DNA from: Verticillium longisporum
Lineage: Eukaryota > Ascomycota > Sordariomycetes > Glomerellales > Plectosphaerellaceae
Assembly (NCBI GenBank): GCA_019188255.1
Contig: JAETXT010000007.1
Span: forward strand, 930,001 to 994,000
DNA length: 64,000 nucleotides
Direction of reading: 5' to 3'
Shown here: positions 53,602-64,000 of the stretch, piece after piece
Position numbering within the stretch: position 1 is the first letter of the stretch
How the letters are laid out: each line of letters opens with the position of its first letter
Made by a program: the position numbers and the translations under genes
Notes under the pieces: model-generated
Database searches by the model: none
What the model was told of the DNA's origin: nothing
The model's input: the letters and a program-made list of their open reading frames with translations, nothing else

Positions 53602-54277
53602 TGTCACTTGCTGGGAGTCTCGCGAGAGCTCGATAGGATGCTGTTGTTGAGTACCGAGCGAACCTCTGGCCGGGGCTCAGATGGGCCCAGTGATCGCTGT
53701 TGAGGAACTGGTAGACTTTACTGTGGGACCTCGAGCGTCCCGCGTCATACCAAGGGCGGCTCCAAGCACGCGCCTAGTGGATCACCTAGCCTGATCCCAG
53801 GTACCTAGGTAGGTAAGCCTGATCCCAGGTAGGTAGGTGCCTGCCTAGGTATACCTACCTACCTACCTACGGTACCCAGGCTTGCTAGGTACATTAGGTG
53901 TCCTCGACCTCCACTTGGCTTTGAAGTAAGGTGGGAGCACTCTCTTTCGCGGGAGCCTTGTCGCAACTCATCTTCGACCACACCCATCCCTTCCGACACA
54001 CGGTTTTGAACGCGGCATCTCCCAACCGGAACACTCCACTCATCACAGCTTAAGCAATCAGACAACCATTGAAGAGTTAGCGGCACATCTCGGATATCTC
54101 TTTGATTCCCAGCAGTGTCCCCATCAACGCCGACAGGCGCCAGCCCAACTTCGAGGCATGCGCTTCACTGTTTCAAGCATTCGATCAACCCAAACAAGCT
54201 GTCTGTAGCTTCCTAGCTTTTGATACAACCCGAGGCCGCAGCATCTTCGTCGCGACTCGACGCCGCCCAGCTTCGCC
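53602..54277. promoter_or_regulatory. Divergent promoter region, CYP8 and PTM1-type gene
   Basis: Nearly 680 bases between divergent starts. It holds one of the densest CCTAGGTAGGTACC-type repeat clusters at 53797-53898. No gene seen. Confidence 0.5.
53797..53898. repeat. CCTAGGTAGGTACC-type repeat cluster
   Basis: Overlapping inverted copies of TAGGTAGGT/ACCTACCTA separated by CCTAGG and GGTACC palindromes, with the phrase CCTGATCCCAGGTA occurring twice. The same unit appears at about 463-497, 3520-3590, 3699-3720, 4568-4590, 15810-15866, 23988-24045, 24172-24188, 34146-34172, 34566-34634 and 50068-50083. All copies lie outside coding exons. Confidence 0.85.
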
Positions 54278-56224
54278 ATGAAGTCATGGATGTCCGGCCT
54301 CGTCATGGGCCTGTGCCTATGGACGGCCCATGCCATGGAAGTCAAGATAGTATGTGAAATGCCCAACCCGGCCCGCTGGTGCTCCCACATCCAGAAACAT
54401 GTACTCTATGCAGATCCTGACTTCATCTCCCTCGTAGGATCAGACAGACGAGAATCGACAACGATGCGCCGGAATGTACAGCCGCAAGGCCTGGGGAGGA
54501 CCGGTCGACCCCTATATCAACATATTGTTTCCCGCTGTTCAGACCGACAAGGACGCTGTCGTGAGCGTCGTCGTTTTCGAGTGGAAGGACGAAGACCTCA
54601 TTGGAATTCGTGAGAACCCCGAGTCGCTCAAAGTAAGCCTTTCTTCTGGCATATATATGTTCGTTGTGTTCGGCATGATCTGACCTCGATATCAGAAAAT
54701 CGGCATTTGCGAAGACAAGTGGGTAAAGAAGGGATACTGCAACGAGACTGATATAGGAGAGTTCATCCTGGCTGAAGGCGCCACCGAAAAGTCCAAGAAC
54801 CTGATCCAGACATACGCTGTCAACCTCAAGGATCCCGGCAAACCTACAAAGTACATGATCTCTCAGACAGGCTACTACTGCGTCTTGACCGATCGCTTTA
54901 CCGCGCAGAATTACGAGGCCGTTGTCGAGTTCCGCAACGCTTATGGCGAGCTTCCAGCCACCCAGATACCTAAGCTGCCTTTCTACGGAGGTGTCACTAT
55001 CCTCTACGCCCTAGTCGCAGTGTTCTGGGGTTTCCTTTACTACCAACACCGACATGATATCTGTAAGGACCATGCGAATGATAGTTTGTGTTAGGGACCC
55101 ATGCTAACAGTGTCAAGTGCCTGTGCAAAACTACATCACTGCAATTCTGATCTTCCTGGTCGTCGAAATGTTGATGACGTGGGGCTTCTATGGTATGCTC
55201 TGCCTCACCTTATCCTGGAGCAATGTCCACTGACGCGCTTCAGACTATCTCAACCGGAACGGCTCAAACATCGGCTCCAAGGTTCTCCTCGTATTGGTGG
55301 CCATACTGAATGCCTTCCGAAACTCGTTTTCCTTCTTCCTGCTCCTCATTGTCTGTATGGGATACGGTGTGGTCAAGCACACGCTTGGCCGGACCATGAT
55401 CTGGGTGCGCTGGCTAGCTATCGCGCACTTTGTCTTTGGCCTCGTTTATGCAGTCACCAGCCTGCTTGTTACTCCGGACGAAGCTGGTAAGTCGTTACTG
55501 GAAATATCTTGCTCGAGCCGACTGCTAATCTTAACAAGGCATCTTCGTTCTATTGATTGTTCTTCCCCTAGCGAGCACGCTCACTGCGTTTTACGTGTGG
55601 ACCTTGAACTCTCTGAACTTTACGCTTAAGGATCTCAGGGAGCGCAAGCAGCATACTAAAGAAGCCATGTACAAGAAGCTCTGGTGGTGCATTCTCATCA
55701 GCATTTTTGTTATTTTCGGCTTCTTCTTCTTCAACAGCTTCTCATTCGCCTCGGTCAATGATCCGGACTATGTGCCTTTCCACTGGAAGTCTCGGTGGTT
55801 CATTCTCGACGGCTGGCTTAACTTGGTCTACTTTGCCGACGTTGCGTGGATCGCATACGTCTGGCGGCCTACTGCCAACAACCGCCGCTTCGCCATGAGT
55901 GACGAGATTGCTCAGGACGACGACGGCACTTTCACCATGGCAGATATTGGAGCGCCCGATGACTCGGACGACGAGGAGGCCCAGCTTGGCAAGGATACCA
56001 ACCCGCGGCAGACACTGCAGGAGCAGCTGTACACCCAGCCTGGCTCAACAACGCGTGCCGGTCAAGCGGGCGCATCCGCCAGTGCCTCTACAGCACCGGC
56101 ACAAAGGAACCTGCCTAGAGAGTCCCTTGACGGTGAGACCATCTTCGCCGTTGGTGAGGATGGTGACAGATTCTCGGATGACTCGGACGAAGAGAATGTG
56201 AAGCTAGTTCATTCTGGAAAATGA
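54278..56224 (+). CDS. PTM1-type lung seven-transmembrane receptor family protein
   Basis: Golgi/endosome membrane protein of the PTM1/TMEM87 family with a luminal N-terminal domain and seven membrane spans. Six exons (54278-54349, 54438-54632, 54696-55062, 55118-55192, 55244-55486, 55539-56224) give 545 residues, all splice junctions in frame. A signal peptide is evident (MKSWMSGLVMGLCLWTAHAM). The luminal part has CAGMYSRKAWGGPVDPYI and Cys pairs (GICEDKWVKKGYC). Spans include FYGGVTILYALVAVFWGFLY, ITAILIFLVVEMLMTWGFY, SFSFFLLLIVCMGYGVVKH and LWWCILISIFVIFGFFFFNS. The cytosolic tail is acidic and Ser/Thr-rich (SDDSDEENVKL). Confidence 0.9.
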
Positions 56225-56408
56225 GGGGGAGGCGGGGGTTAAACATTTCTTTGGCCACGCTACATCATGTATGAATAGGGGTTGCACCACAGCGGCGCCA
56301 ATAACGAATTGATTACAATAGAGAGCACCAACATGCTCATGTGGGCAGATCTTGATCCTATGTCTCCCTTCTCATAATCATACACACTGTACACTGATTA
56401 AATCAAGG

Positions 56409-58015
56409 TTATACATCGCCACCGAACCCGACCGGCCGTCTCTGCCCATCGTTCTCCGGTAATATGGCCATGACCTTGTAGACCTTGCCCATACCCCCAG
56501 GGCCCCTATCAACCAGCCTGCGCCATGACTTCTCGATATCCTCGGCCCTCTCTTTCGGCAGGCCAGCCCGCTTGCTCAGCATCTCTGCCCTCTCTTTGAT
56601 GCCCATCTGGCCGAGGAAGCCCGCCTGCTCGACCGGGCCATGCACCTCGACACCGTCACTCGCCTTGGTAACAGCCTCAGCGAGGGCAGCAAAGTCTACA
56701 TCAGCGCTAAGATCGACGAGCCCAGGCTCGGTGAAGGGGTTAACACGACGGTGGCGACGAATTCCGCGCAACGAGTTGATCGGTATCGTGTCCTCGGTGC
56801 CGTAATCAAGAATCAGGGCAGCCCCGGCGGGTCGCTTTCTCGGCGCCTCGGCGGTGCCGCCAATGCGGGCGGCAAGGTCACCGGCGAACATGCTCGCGTC
56901 GGGACAGACCTCGATCACGGAGCCCGGTACAGACTTCAGAGCTCGGTAGCGCTGGGATGACTCAGGTACGTAAAGGGCATGCTTCGTCGGGGCCGGGGAG
57001 AGGGTGAGCTGGAACTCTGGTACCATATCTTTCTGTTCAGACGTGGGTGTGTTGAGCGTTGCGTGGGTCGCATCCGGGGGTGTGGGCGAAACCACAAGCT
57101 CGCGCCATTCGAAGGCAGAAAGGGGGCTAGCCTCCACGACGGAAGGCTCTGTTTGGGTTGGTGAGTTTGGCGGATTTGAGGTTGGCATCCGAGGAGGTGT
57201 GGGAGGAGGCGCCTTCTTTGCGCTCTGGAAGGCATGAATGGGCAAAGCGTCGAAGAATTCGTGCGCCACCATGAGGGGCATCTTGTCCGGGCCTTCCGGG
57301 ATGGCCTTGACGACTCCGGTCCAAATGATGGGGATGTTGCCGTACTTGGATATGCTGTGATGGCCAATCTTGGACTCGGTCATGGGCGCATCTGGTCCGC
57401 ACAGGAGGTTCTTCTGCGCCTCCCGCAGTGTTGGGCTTGCTTCCACCATGTAGATGGCATCAATGCTATTGGCGAACTCCTTGAAGTTTTGGACTGTCCT
57501 GAGTATGTCGTCCATCAGGGTTCCTCGGCCTGGTCCCAGTTCGATCAACTCGACGCCCTTCTTCGGCTTGCCCTGGCTCATCCACTCTGTGACGAACCAG
57601 ATGCCCACAAGCTCGCCAAATATCTGTGAGATCTCCGGCGACGTAACAAAGTCACCCTTCGTTCCGAACTGATCTCTTCCTTGTTCAATCAGGCCGGTGT
57701 AGTAGCCTCCAATGTCACCCGTCATGCACATGCGCATATAACTGGCCAAGGGAACGGGACCGGTGATCTAGAGTCCCAACTTAGCATTGAAAACAGGAGT
57801 AAGGGGCGCCAGTGGGGTATGCACACCGAAATTGCATCCGCAAGTTGTTTCGCCAGTGGCGTTGTCCATTTCCTGTCTTCGCTTTCGCTCTGGCGACGGC
57901 ATGCGCTGCAAGACAAGTTCCGTGTAGCTTGCGACAGACGGAGAGTTTGCGGTCGTAGAGCACATCGTGAGGCCCGTAAAATGGACTGAGGCGCAAACAA
58001 AATTCTGGTAGCCAT
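56409..58015 (-). CDS. NDUFAF7/MidA-type mitochondrial protein arginine methyltransferase
   Basis: SAM-dependent methyltransferase of the complex I assembly factor family, which methylates a subunit of NADH:ubiquinone oxidoreductase. Exons 58015-57827 and 57767-56409 give 515 residues. The N-terminus MATRILFAPQSILRASRCAL is Arg-rich without acids, consistent with a mitochondrial presequence. Family motifs: YMRMCMTGDIGGYYT, DFVTSPEISQIFGELVG, LIELGPGRGTLMDDI (SAM loop), VAHEFFDALPIHAFQ and ALILDYGTED. A Pro/Thr-rich insertion of about 65 residues (from KKAPPPTPPRMP to TPTSEQK) separates the two halves. The start at 58015 is supported by the targeting sequence. Confidence 0.9.
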
Positions 58016-58328
58016 GCTGACGCCAGTGGTCTAGGCGCTCGAAAGACCACCCTAATAACAGAACGAGTAGATGAGATGACTGGAGGAGGAGAAGCTCTTC
58101 GGTCTGGCTGCGTCCACGCAAAACCATCAAGATCAGCGGCTTGAGCTCCCACGATGCGATAAGATAAGCGATTGGCCCAAGCCGGGCAGGGGACTCGTCC
58201 ATCCACCAGCCTCGCAAGATACAATACCAAAAAGCTCATTGTACTGTCTGCGAATCCAAACCCCTAAGCTCACGCGACACTCTTCCGATATTGCAACTGT
58301 AATTCCGACAACTCAGAGGATCTGCATC
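58016..58328. promoter_or_regulatory. Short divergent promoter, NDUFAF7 and CDK11-type kinase
   Basis: Only about 310 bases separate the two divergent starts, so the genes probably share a bidirectional promoter. Nothing else seen. Confidence 0.5.
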
Positions 58329-59772
58329 ATGGCCGGCAGGTGGGCCGACACGGAAGAAGATGCCGCCTTCGAAGCAAAGCGCAAGCAAGAGAAGGAAGAG
58401 AAGAAGCGCCTGAAGGCGCAAAAGGCTGAGCAGCAACGCAAAATTGAAGCAGAGCGCCAGACACAGGAAGCAGCATTACAGGCGCCAGGCGCAGAAGAAC
58501 ACGACCGGCCTTCGAAGAGGCGTAAAACTACCCCAGAACACAACACAGCCGACGGAGACACCCAGGGAAACGCTAAGCTACTACGGTTCCCTTTGCGCTC
58601 GTGGGGGAAGTGTCGCAGCGTTGAACATTACGACAAGCTCAACGACATTGAAGAGGGTACTTATGGATGGGTCTCCAGGGCCAAAGACACTGCCACTGGC
58701 AAGGTTGTCGCGCTGAAGAGGCTGAAGCTTGAGCCGACAGACCACAACGGACTGCCAGTAACTGGGCTTCGCGAGATTCAAATATTGAGGGATTGTCAAC
58801 ACAGAAATATTGTGAATCTCGAAGAGGTTGTGGTGGGTGACGACACGTCGAAAATAGAGCAGTATGTGCCTTTCACCCTCATCAGACGGTCTGAAGAGTG
58901 CCCAGCTAACCGTAATCTGGAACAGCATATTCTTGGTCCTTGAGTTCGTCGAACATGACCTCAAGAGTATCCTTGAGGAGATGCCCGAGCCGTTCCTCCT
59001 CTCCGAAGTCAAACGCCTGCTCCTCCAGCTCACTTCAGGCATTGCCTACCTCCACGAGAACTGGATACTACACCGCGACCTCAAGACTTCCAATTTGCTC
59101 CTCAACAACCGCGGACAGCTCAAGATAGCCGACTTTGGCATGGCACGTTACGTTGGCGACCCGGCGCCCAAGATGACGCAGCTTGTCTTGACTCTCTGTT
59201 ACCGCGCCCCAGATCTCCTTCTCGGCACTAAGATCTACGTCTGGTCTGGCGCCATGTGGAGCGTTGGCAGCATAATGGGCGAGATGCTCACGCGCAAGCC
59301 CCACCTTCAAGGCAGCAACGAGGTAGACCAGGTGACCAAGATTTTCGAGCTCTGCGGTGTGCCGACGCAAGAGTCTTGGCCTACGTTCCGCAGCCTCCCC
59401 AACGCCCGTACACTGCGTTTGCCCAAGACGTCGCTCGTCACAGGGTCCATCATTCGTGCCAAGTTCACTTCGCTAACGAATGCCGGCTGCGGCCTGTTAA
59501 ACGATTTGCTCGCCCTTGACCCAGACAAGCGACCTTCGGCCAAGGACATGCTGCAACACAAGTACTTCAGCGAGGACCCCAAACCCAAGCAAGAGAGCAT
59601 GTTCCCAACCTTCCCTAGCAAGGCCGGTCAAGAACGGAGAAGGCGTCATGAACCCCATGCTCCGGGTCGCGGACAGCAAGCGGCAGATCTTAAAGAGGCC
59701 GACTTCAGTGGCATCTTCCAGGGGCGAGACAGAGAAGAACGCGGTGGTGGGTTTCAATTACGCATGGTGTGA
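58329..59772 (+). CDS. CDK11/PITSLRE-type protein kinase with divergent P+1 region
   Basis: CDK11-group kinases act in transcription, splicing and mitosis. Exons 58329-58861 and 58926-59772 give 459 residues. The N-terminal 90 residues are charged (MAGRWADTEEDAAF, KRKQEKEEKKRLKAQKA, PSKRRK). The kinase domain has EGTYGWVSRAKD, VVALKRLKLE, the cyclin helix LPVTGLREIQIL, HRDLKTSNLLL and DFGMARYVGD. The C-terminal FPTFPSKAGQE to DFSGIFQGRDREERGGGFQL is typical. Odd features lie in the P+1 region: TLCYRAPD instead of TLWYRAPE, and TKIYVWSGAMWS where relatives have a YD..DMWS pattern. The conserved Asp of subdomain IX is therefore Ala. Other frames do not restore the usual sequence. The catalytic Lys, HRD and DFG are present. 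Confidence 0.87.
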
Positions 59773-59777
59773 GACGT

Positions 59778-59797
59778 AGAGAGAGAGAGAGAGAGAG
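59778..59797. repeat. (GA)n microsatellite
   Basis: About ten GA units directly after the CDK11-type stop codon, in the presumed 3' untranslated region. Confidence 0.9.
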
Positions 59798-60050
59798 GCA
59801 TGTGCAGTTGAGCAAAGAGTCGAAATGATATCTACGCCGACATTATATCCATTACCCAGTATGATTGATGATGATCAAGATCAACCCCGTGAAGACCAAA
59901 CCTGTGTGGCCAACGCCGCCCGAAAAAAGCCACCAGTCCCAACCAATCCCAGCCGTTCGATTTGCGTGCATCGTTTGACAAGACGACCATGAACCAAACA
60001 GTTGTCCAAATTGCAGAGCAAAGCGCGAGAAGAAGCAGCAGGCACTCCAT

Positions 60051-60971
60051 TTAAAAAATGGTACCTGACACGAACCAGGTGAAACTTGCTACTGTCGCAA
60101 CACTCATGGTCAGAGCGAAACCAACGGCCTTGGAGTCAAATGCAGGAACACCAGCGTTACATGTCGGACAGGTCCAACCATCCTTTAGATCTTCGTAGCT
60201 GTTGGGTAGGTAAATGTCGAAAGTGAAGCCGTCATACGGGGCCAGGTAACCGGGTCGGGGAGTGGCCTCGGGGCCCTCGTCAGAGTCGTAGACGACGAGA
60301 GTATATTTTCCGTTCGAAAGAGCCATCTCGGCACCGGCTGTAGCGTACTGCTCGGTCTCCCAGACAACGTTGTTGCCCATGGTTGAGTAGGTCATATTCT
60401 GCGTAACAGTCCAGACGTTGTTGCCCAAGGCCATGCTGATGAGCACATCGACAGCAGTCGGCTCGGCCTGGACATTAGTGTAGTTCCATCCCAGCGTGAT
60501 GTCATTGCCAGCCTTGTAAAGCTTGAGCGCCGGGTCGGTGGGGGCAGGGGTCGTCATCTGAATACCGCCGGCAGCCGCGAGGTCGTCGATCGAGGTCGTC
60601 CTTGTTGACGACCTAGTGTTCGTTCCTGTCGGGATCTCGGCCGTGTTCAAGCTACCGCCCCTGCGGCCAGTGGTCGTAGCAGTCTCCTCCTCGGTGCCAG
60701 AGCCGGTGGTGCGGGCTGAGCCCGTCGTTCGAGGCGCCTGGGTTGTCTCGGCGGCCGAGGCTTCTGCAGAAGCTATGAGGAATTGTCAGCGTTTCCGTTG
60801 CGTGCGAACATATGTACCATGGCTGTACATACCAGAGGCGGCAGCCGTGGTTCTCTCATCGTCGTTCTGACGGACGACGAGGGCGTCAATCTCAGGGAGC
60901 CACTGAGGCCAGGCAGAGGCCAAGGGCGTCAGTGCTGCAAGGCAGACGGCGAGAGACTTGGCAGCCTTCAT
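60051..60971 (-). CDS. Secreted Ser/Thr-rich surface protein, DUF7137-like
   Basis: Exons 60971-60833 and 60772-60051 encode 286 residues. Signal peptide MKAAKSLAVCLAALTPLASA is followed by a Thr/Ser-rich stalk (TTQAPRTTGSARTTGSGT), expected to be heavily O-glycosylated. An immunoglobulin-like beta domain follows (ITLGWNYTNVQAEPTAVDVL, YTLVVYDSDEGPEATPRPGY, APYDGFTFDIYLP), with two Cys in WTCPTCNAG. The C-terminus is hydrophobic (FALTMSVATVASFTWFVSGT), suiting a membrane or GPI anchor. A DUF7137-type assignment rests on memory of the family pattern. Cell-wall location is inference. Confidence 0.82.
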
Positions 60972-62315
60972 TGTGATTTTTGTTCCGATGAATCCAACGC
61001 TTTCGGCAAAGAAGTTTTTCGGTTCTCTCTTATCAACAAGACGAGCGAATGGGCTCTCGCAGTCTCTTGGGCGTCCACGGGCGGGGATCTGCTCGTCCAG
61101 GTACTAGTGTTTGAAGGCGTGTTTTGGTCGGGCCCCTTTTCAGCCAACGAGAGCGAGTGGCAGCGATCAAGTCGCGAAGGGTATTAAAACAAAATGATAT
61201 TGGAGGAGTGAAGTTGAAAGAAGAAGAAGAAGAAGAAGAAGAAGAAGAAGAAGAAGAAGAAGGCGAACGATTGTGAGAAGCGAGTGTCACAAGGCAATGC
61301 TGCTTGTAGAGGAGAGGGGATTGTGTCGGGGAGGATGGCGAGAGAGAGGAGGCGCGGCTTGCACGCAGGTTGAGCAGACAAAATGCTGAGGTGATGTGGT
61401 GACCCAACGGGGCTTCTGGCACGGGTTGAGACTTTTCGGGTACAGGGGGTGGATGATGTTGCAGTGCCACCACAGCCACAGCTCGTAATCAAGCATCCAG
61501 CCAGCGGCATGATCTGATCGTCGCCTGGGTGACCCTGGCTAGCCTTGCTTTTCGGCATCGTCTTACTATATCGAGACTAGCGCCCTCCACTGCATCGTAT
61601 TCTGTCCTGCTGTGTCTTGATTTTTGGCCCCCTCATTATACCTCTTGGATGTACTTGTACCAAGGGCGGCGAGTCGTTGGTGCCGACAAGTATGGAGCTC
61701 CTTGTGCCGAGCGAATGCAATGCCTTGCTATGCCCGTGGGGAGTTTCGCTATTAATAGGGCCTTCCGCCTGCCCGTCACCGAGACGCTGTGTGACGGTGT
61801 CAATGTGCCCAACCTCGAATGGACGACTCCGTCCATGTGTCAGCATATTGATTGTGATCCATCTCTTTTCCAGCATGCAACTGCTCACTGGTCTCGTTTC
61901 CTCTTTGTTAGACGCCGTAGTATGCTTGCTTTTGTCCAAGGTTATGTCTCTCTTGTGGAGGCCAATAAATAATCAGAGTCCTTCGGCCATTCTATGAAAC
62001 CACATTGCTTTCAATCAATCTTACAGCGTTGCTTGCTTTTCCGGCATGGACAGCTTTCGAGCACACCGAATGTGCACTTTTCTATCATCAACCCGTCTGC
62101 CTGACCACCGGATCATCATCAACACAAGGACAAGAGGGTGAAATGCTGTAATGGGAGAAACAGGGTTTGGATCGCACGTTTGATCCTCATTATATTGCTA
62201 CGTGTATCATTGACGGGCCTGGATGCTAATTATCTAAGGTGTCGCTGAACTAAGCAAAATCACAACACAGAACTCCTTCATCAACCGCTATTGTAAAGCC
62301 ACACAAGTTGGTCCC
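60972..62315. promoter_or_regulatory. Intergenic region upstream of the DUF7137-like gene
   Basis: About 1.34 kb between the DUF7137-like start and the 3' end of the RRM gene. It contains the GAA tract at 61219-61262. Open frames of up to 148 codons show no domains. Confidence 0.5.
61219..61262. repeat. (GAA)n trinucleotide tract
   Basis: About fifteen GAA units on the plus strand (TTC on the strand of the neighbouring gene), roughly 250 bases upstream of the DUF7137-like start codon. Polypurine/polypyrimidine tracts of this kind are common in fungal promoters and can form triplex DNA. Confidence 0.93.
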
Positions 62316-64000
62316 TTAGGGTTGCGAGGCAAAAGTATCGGTTTCGTCCGTGTCTTCGCTACTCAGGCCACCAGGATCCAAAATGTGGAATCGATTGGCC
62401 ATGGCAGTAAGTTCCACCTTTGACCAAGCAGCAGCAGCACGAGCTTGGGTCTTCGAAACAACGAGGCTCTCGAGCGGCGCTGTACATCCATCGGCATCCC
62501 ACTCAACCTTCGAACCCTTGTATTTGCTGCGGCATAGTCAGCATCGAGCGAACTAGCTTGCATGTTCCATGTTCTCCTGTTGCACAACTCACTATCGACT
62601 CATCATGCAGGTGCGTGCGAACATGGCATTATACACTGAATTGGTCTGAATGAAACAGCTCCCAGCTTCAAAAGAAATTCGGATGATGACAAGGTTGTGT
62701 ATGTGCTCCAGGTCATCACGTATGCTCTCTGCTGTGACTTCGGGGCTGCAGCGTCGCACAATCAAGTTGCGGGTCGCTCCACTGCCGATTTTGTGGCTAA
62801 CGTGGCCTGGTAGAACACATTGTCGGTCGCTCCATTTGATGTTCACCTACTCAATGTCAATTTGCCGGGATCACGCCACGCATACTCTCTGTTGTCTCTT
62901 TCTTTGAGCCACAACTTACCCTCTTTTGTCGGATGTACAGGTCATGTCGACGGACATGATTGTAGAAGGCTTGGGCGCTTTCCGCATGTAAGAAGGAGAT
63001 CTGAGCCGACCGATCATGAATTTTGATGAGCACTTCGAGCAGCATGCCACCTCGAACGACATCGGTGATATCGGCATGTGTTGTGGTCTCTGCCAGATCA
63101 TATAGCACAACCGTGCGTATTGCCGTTTTTGCGTACTGCGCGTGGCGAGGCCGCCTAGTTACGGCGTCATTGGGGGGTGTTATCTCTTCAAGTGCTGGTT
63201 CCGGAACCACAGTTTCAGTCTTGTGTCCATCATTCATGGTGCGAGGGGGTCGCCTGTAGTCCCCGCCCTCGAGAATGCATCCACCAACGGTCGGGGTTTT
63301 CCAGATGGCCTCTGAGTTTTACAGTGGTTTCCCTTGGCATGGGAATCACCACGTCGACCAGGGGCATTGAGATCATGGTCTTGAGGGGATCGATGATCAT
63401 AACCATCATGAGTGTCGGACGATGCAGCATCAGCTTTGGGCTTCAATGTCTCGTCTTGGCGCAATGACTCTTCACTGCTCAAGAGCTTTAATATGAGTGG
63501 TGTTAGTATTGTCCAGTGGTGTGCACTATTTTCATAGCCAACTCACATCGAGGGTGGCTTGGGTAGCACCGCCATTGATGAGATTAGAGCACAGATTGGC
63601 TTGTATTTTAAATCTGTTAGTGACGAGTACACGGACTCATGATAACACTACAGAAACGCTGTTACACACCATAGTGGCGAGCGACAGCCTTCAGATCGTC
63701 GTACTCGGGCTTTAGTACCAGTATTGTGCCGTCATTGATGGACGTTGAAGCTAAGTCGGAGGGTAAAAGAGACGCGGACGGCTGGTTCTTTAGCACCCTG
63801 AGGTCAGCTGAAGCTTTGTGGAACACAAGGGTTGTACGCCTACGAAGTTGCACCTATGAAGGACAGACCTTATTAGCGGACACATCCCAATGGACAAGGT
63901 AGAAGCGGGCCGAAAACCTAAGTACTGTGGGGAATACAAAGAGGAGTGGATGGTACTCTATTTACCAGGGTAAGGTGAGATAACATACCTGCGGATCAAT
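62316..64000 (-). CDS. RRM-domain RNA-binding protein, 5' end outside window, one-base frameshift
   Basis: Exons seen: 64000-63989 (partial), 63853-63670, 63599-63547, 63485-62920, 62846-62593 and 62526-62316. The protein carries an N-terminal segment (TTLVFHKASADLRVLKNQ, LKPEYDDLKAVARHYG), a disordered middle and an RNA-recognition region of the Mei2/Nrd1-like fungal type. Its motifs are RTVVLYDLAETTTHADITDV, RGGMLLEVLIKIHDRSAQIS, FYNHVRRHDLYIRQKR, then IKWSDRQCVLPGHVSHKIGS, NLIVRRCSPEVTAESIRDDL, CFIQTNSVYNAMFARTCMMS and YKGSKVEWDADGC. At the C4 run 63261-63264 (plus strand) the frame slips by one between PLVDAFSRAG and GDYRRPPRTMNDG. One extra G on the coding strand repairs it. A role in post-transcriptional control of development is inferred from the family. 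Confidence 0.83.

Overview
This window comes from the nuclear genome of a filamentous ascomycete, most likely a Sordariomycete (Hypocreales or Glomerellales are the best guesses). Three things point there. Short GT..AG introns of about 45-110 bases interrupt most genes. The gene content is typical of Pezizomycotina: a Zn2Cys6 regulator, a C2H2 plus fungal transcription factor, a GH64 glucanase, CLU1, DML1/Misato, SGF73 and a septin-like GTPase. The intergenic DNA also carries a dispersed CCTAGGTAGGTACC-type repeat common in this class. There are no bacterial, plasmid, CRISPR or viral features, and no transposon or convincing tRNA was seen.

I recognise 22 protein-coding genes. From left to right they are: ferric reductase (-), a 746-residue protein of unknown function (-), CLU1 (+), a forkhead/FHA factor (-), DML1 (+), poly(A) polymerase (-), a septin-like membrane GTPase (-), a PHO85-type CDK (+), tafazzin (-), a NOSIP-type RING protein (+), SGF73 (-), a Zn2Cys6 regulator (-), a small hydrophilic LEA-like protein (+), a CDC25-type SH3/RasGEF (-), a C2H2 regulator (+), GH64 glucanase (+), a U-box cyclophilin CYP8 (-), a PTM1-type 7TM protein (+), NDUFAF7/MidA (-), a CDK11/PITSLRE-type kinase (+), a secreted Ser/Thr-rich DUF7137-like protein (-), and an RRM protein whose 5' end runs off the right edge (-). 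These are mostly independent housekeeping or regulatory genes. I see no metabolic cluster. Several neighbours are divergent pairs (unknown/CLU1, forkhead/DML1, tafazzin/NOSIP, RasGEF/C2H2, cyclophilin/PTM1, NDUFAF7/CDK11).

The main surprise is damage to otherwise well-conserved genes. Four minus-strand genes (ferric reductase, Zn2Cys6 regulator, RasGEF, RRM protein) each have exactly one missing base, three of them in a G/C run, and both sides of the shift still read as good family sequence. CLU1 has two in-frame stops and poly(A) polymerase has one, all three explainable as C:G to T:A changes at CpA/TpG. The forkhead gene may have a further shift at its N-terminus. The other 15 genes read cleanly. 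Poly(A) polymerase is essential in fungi, so consensus error is the simplest explanation for most of these. A decaying duplicate, RIP, editing, readthrough or alternative splicing should be tested before dismissing them. In poly(A) polymerase a cryptic GTAACA donor sits on the stop itself and would remove it in frame.

The longest gene-free stretch is 4.6 kb between the divergent RasGEF and C2H2 regulator genes. It is GC-rich with pyrimidine tracts and looks like an extended regulatory region.
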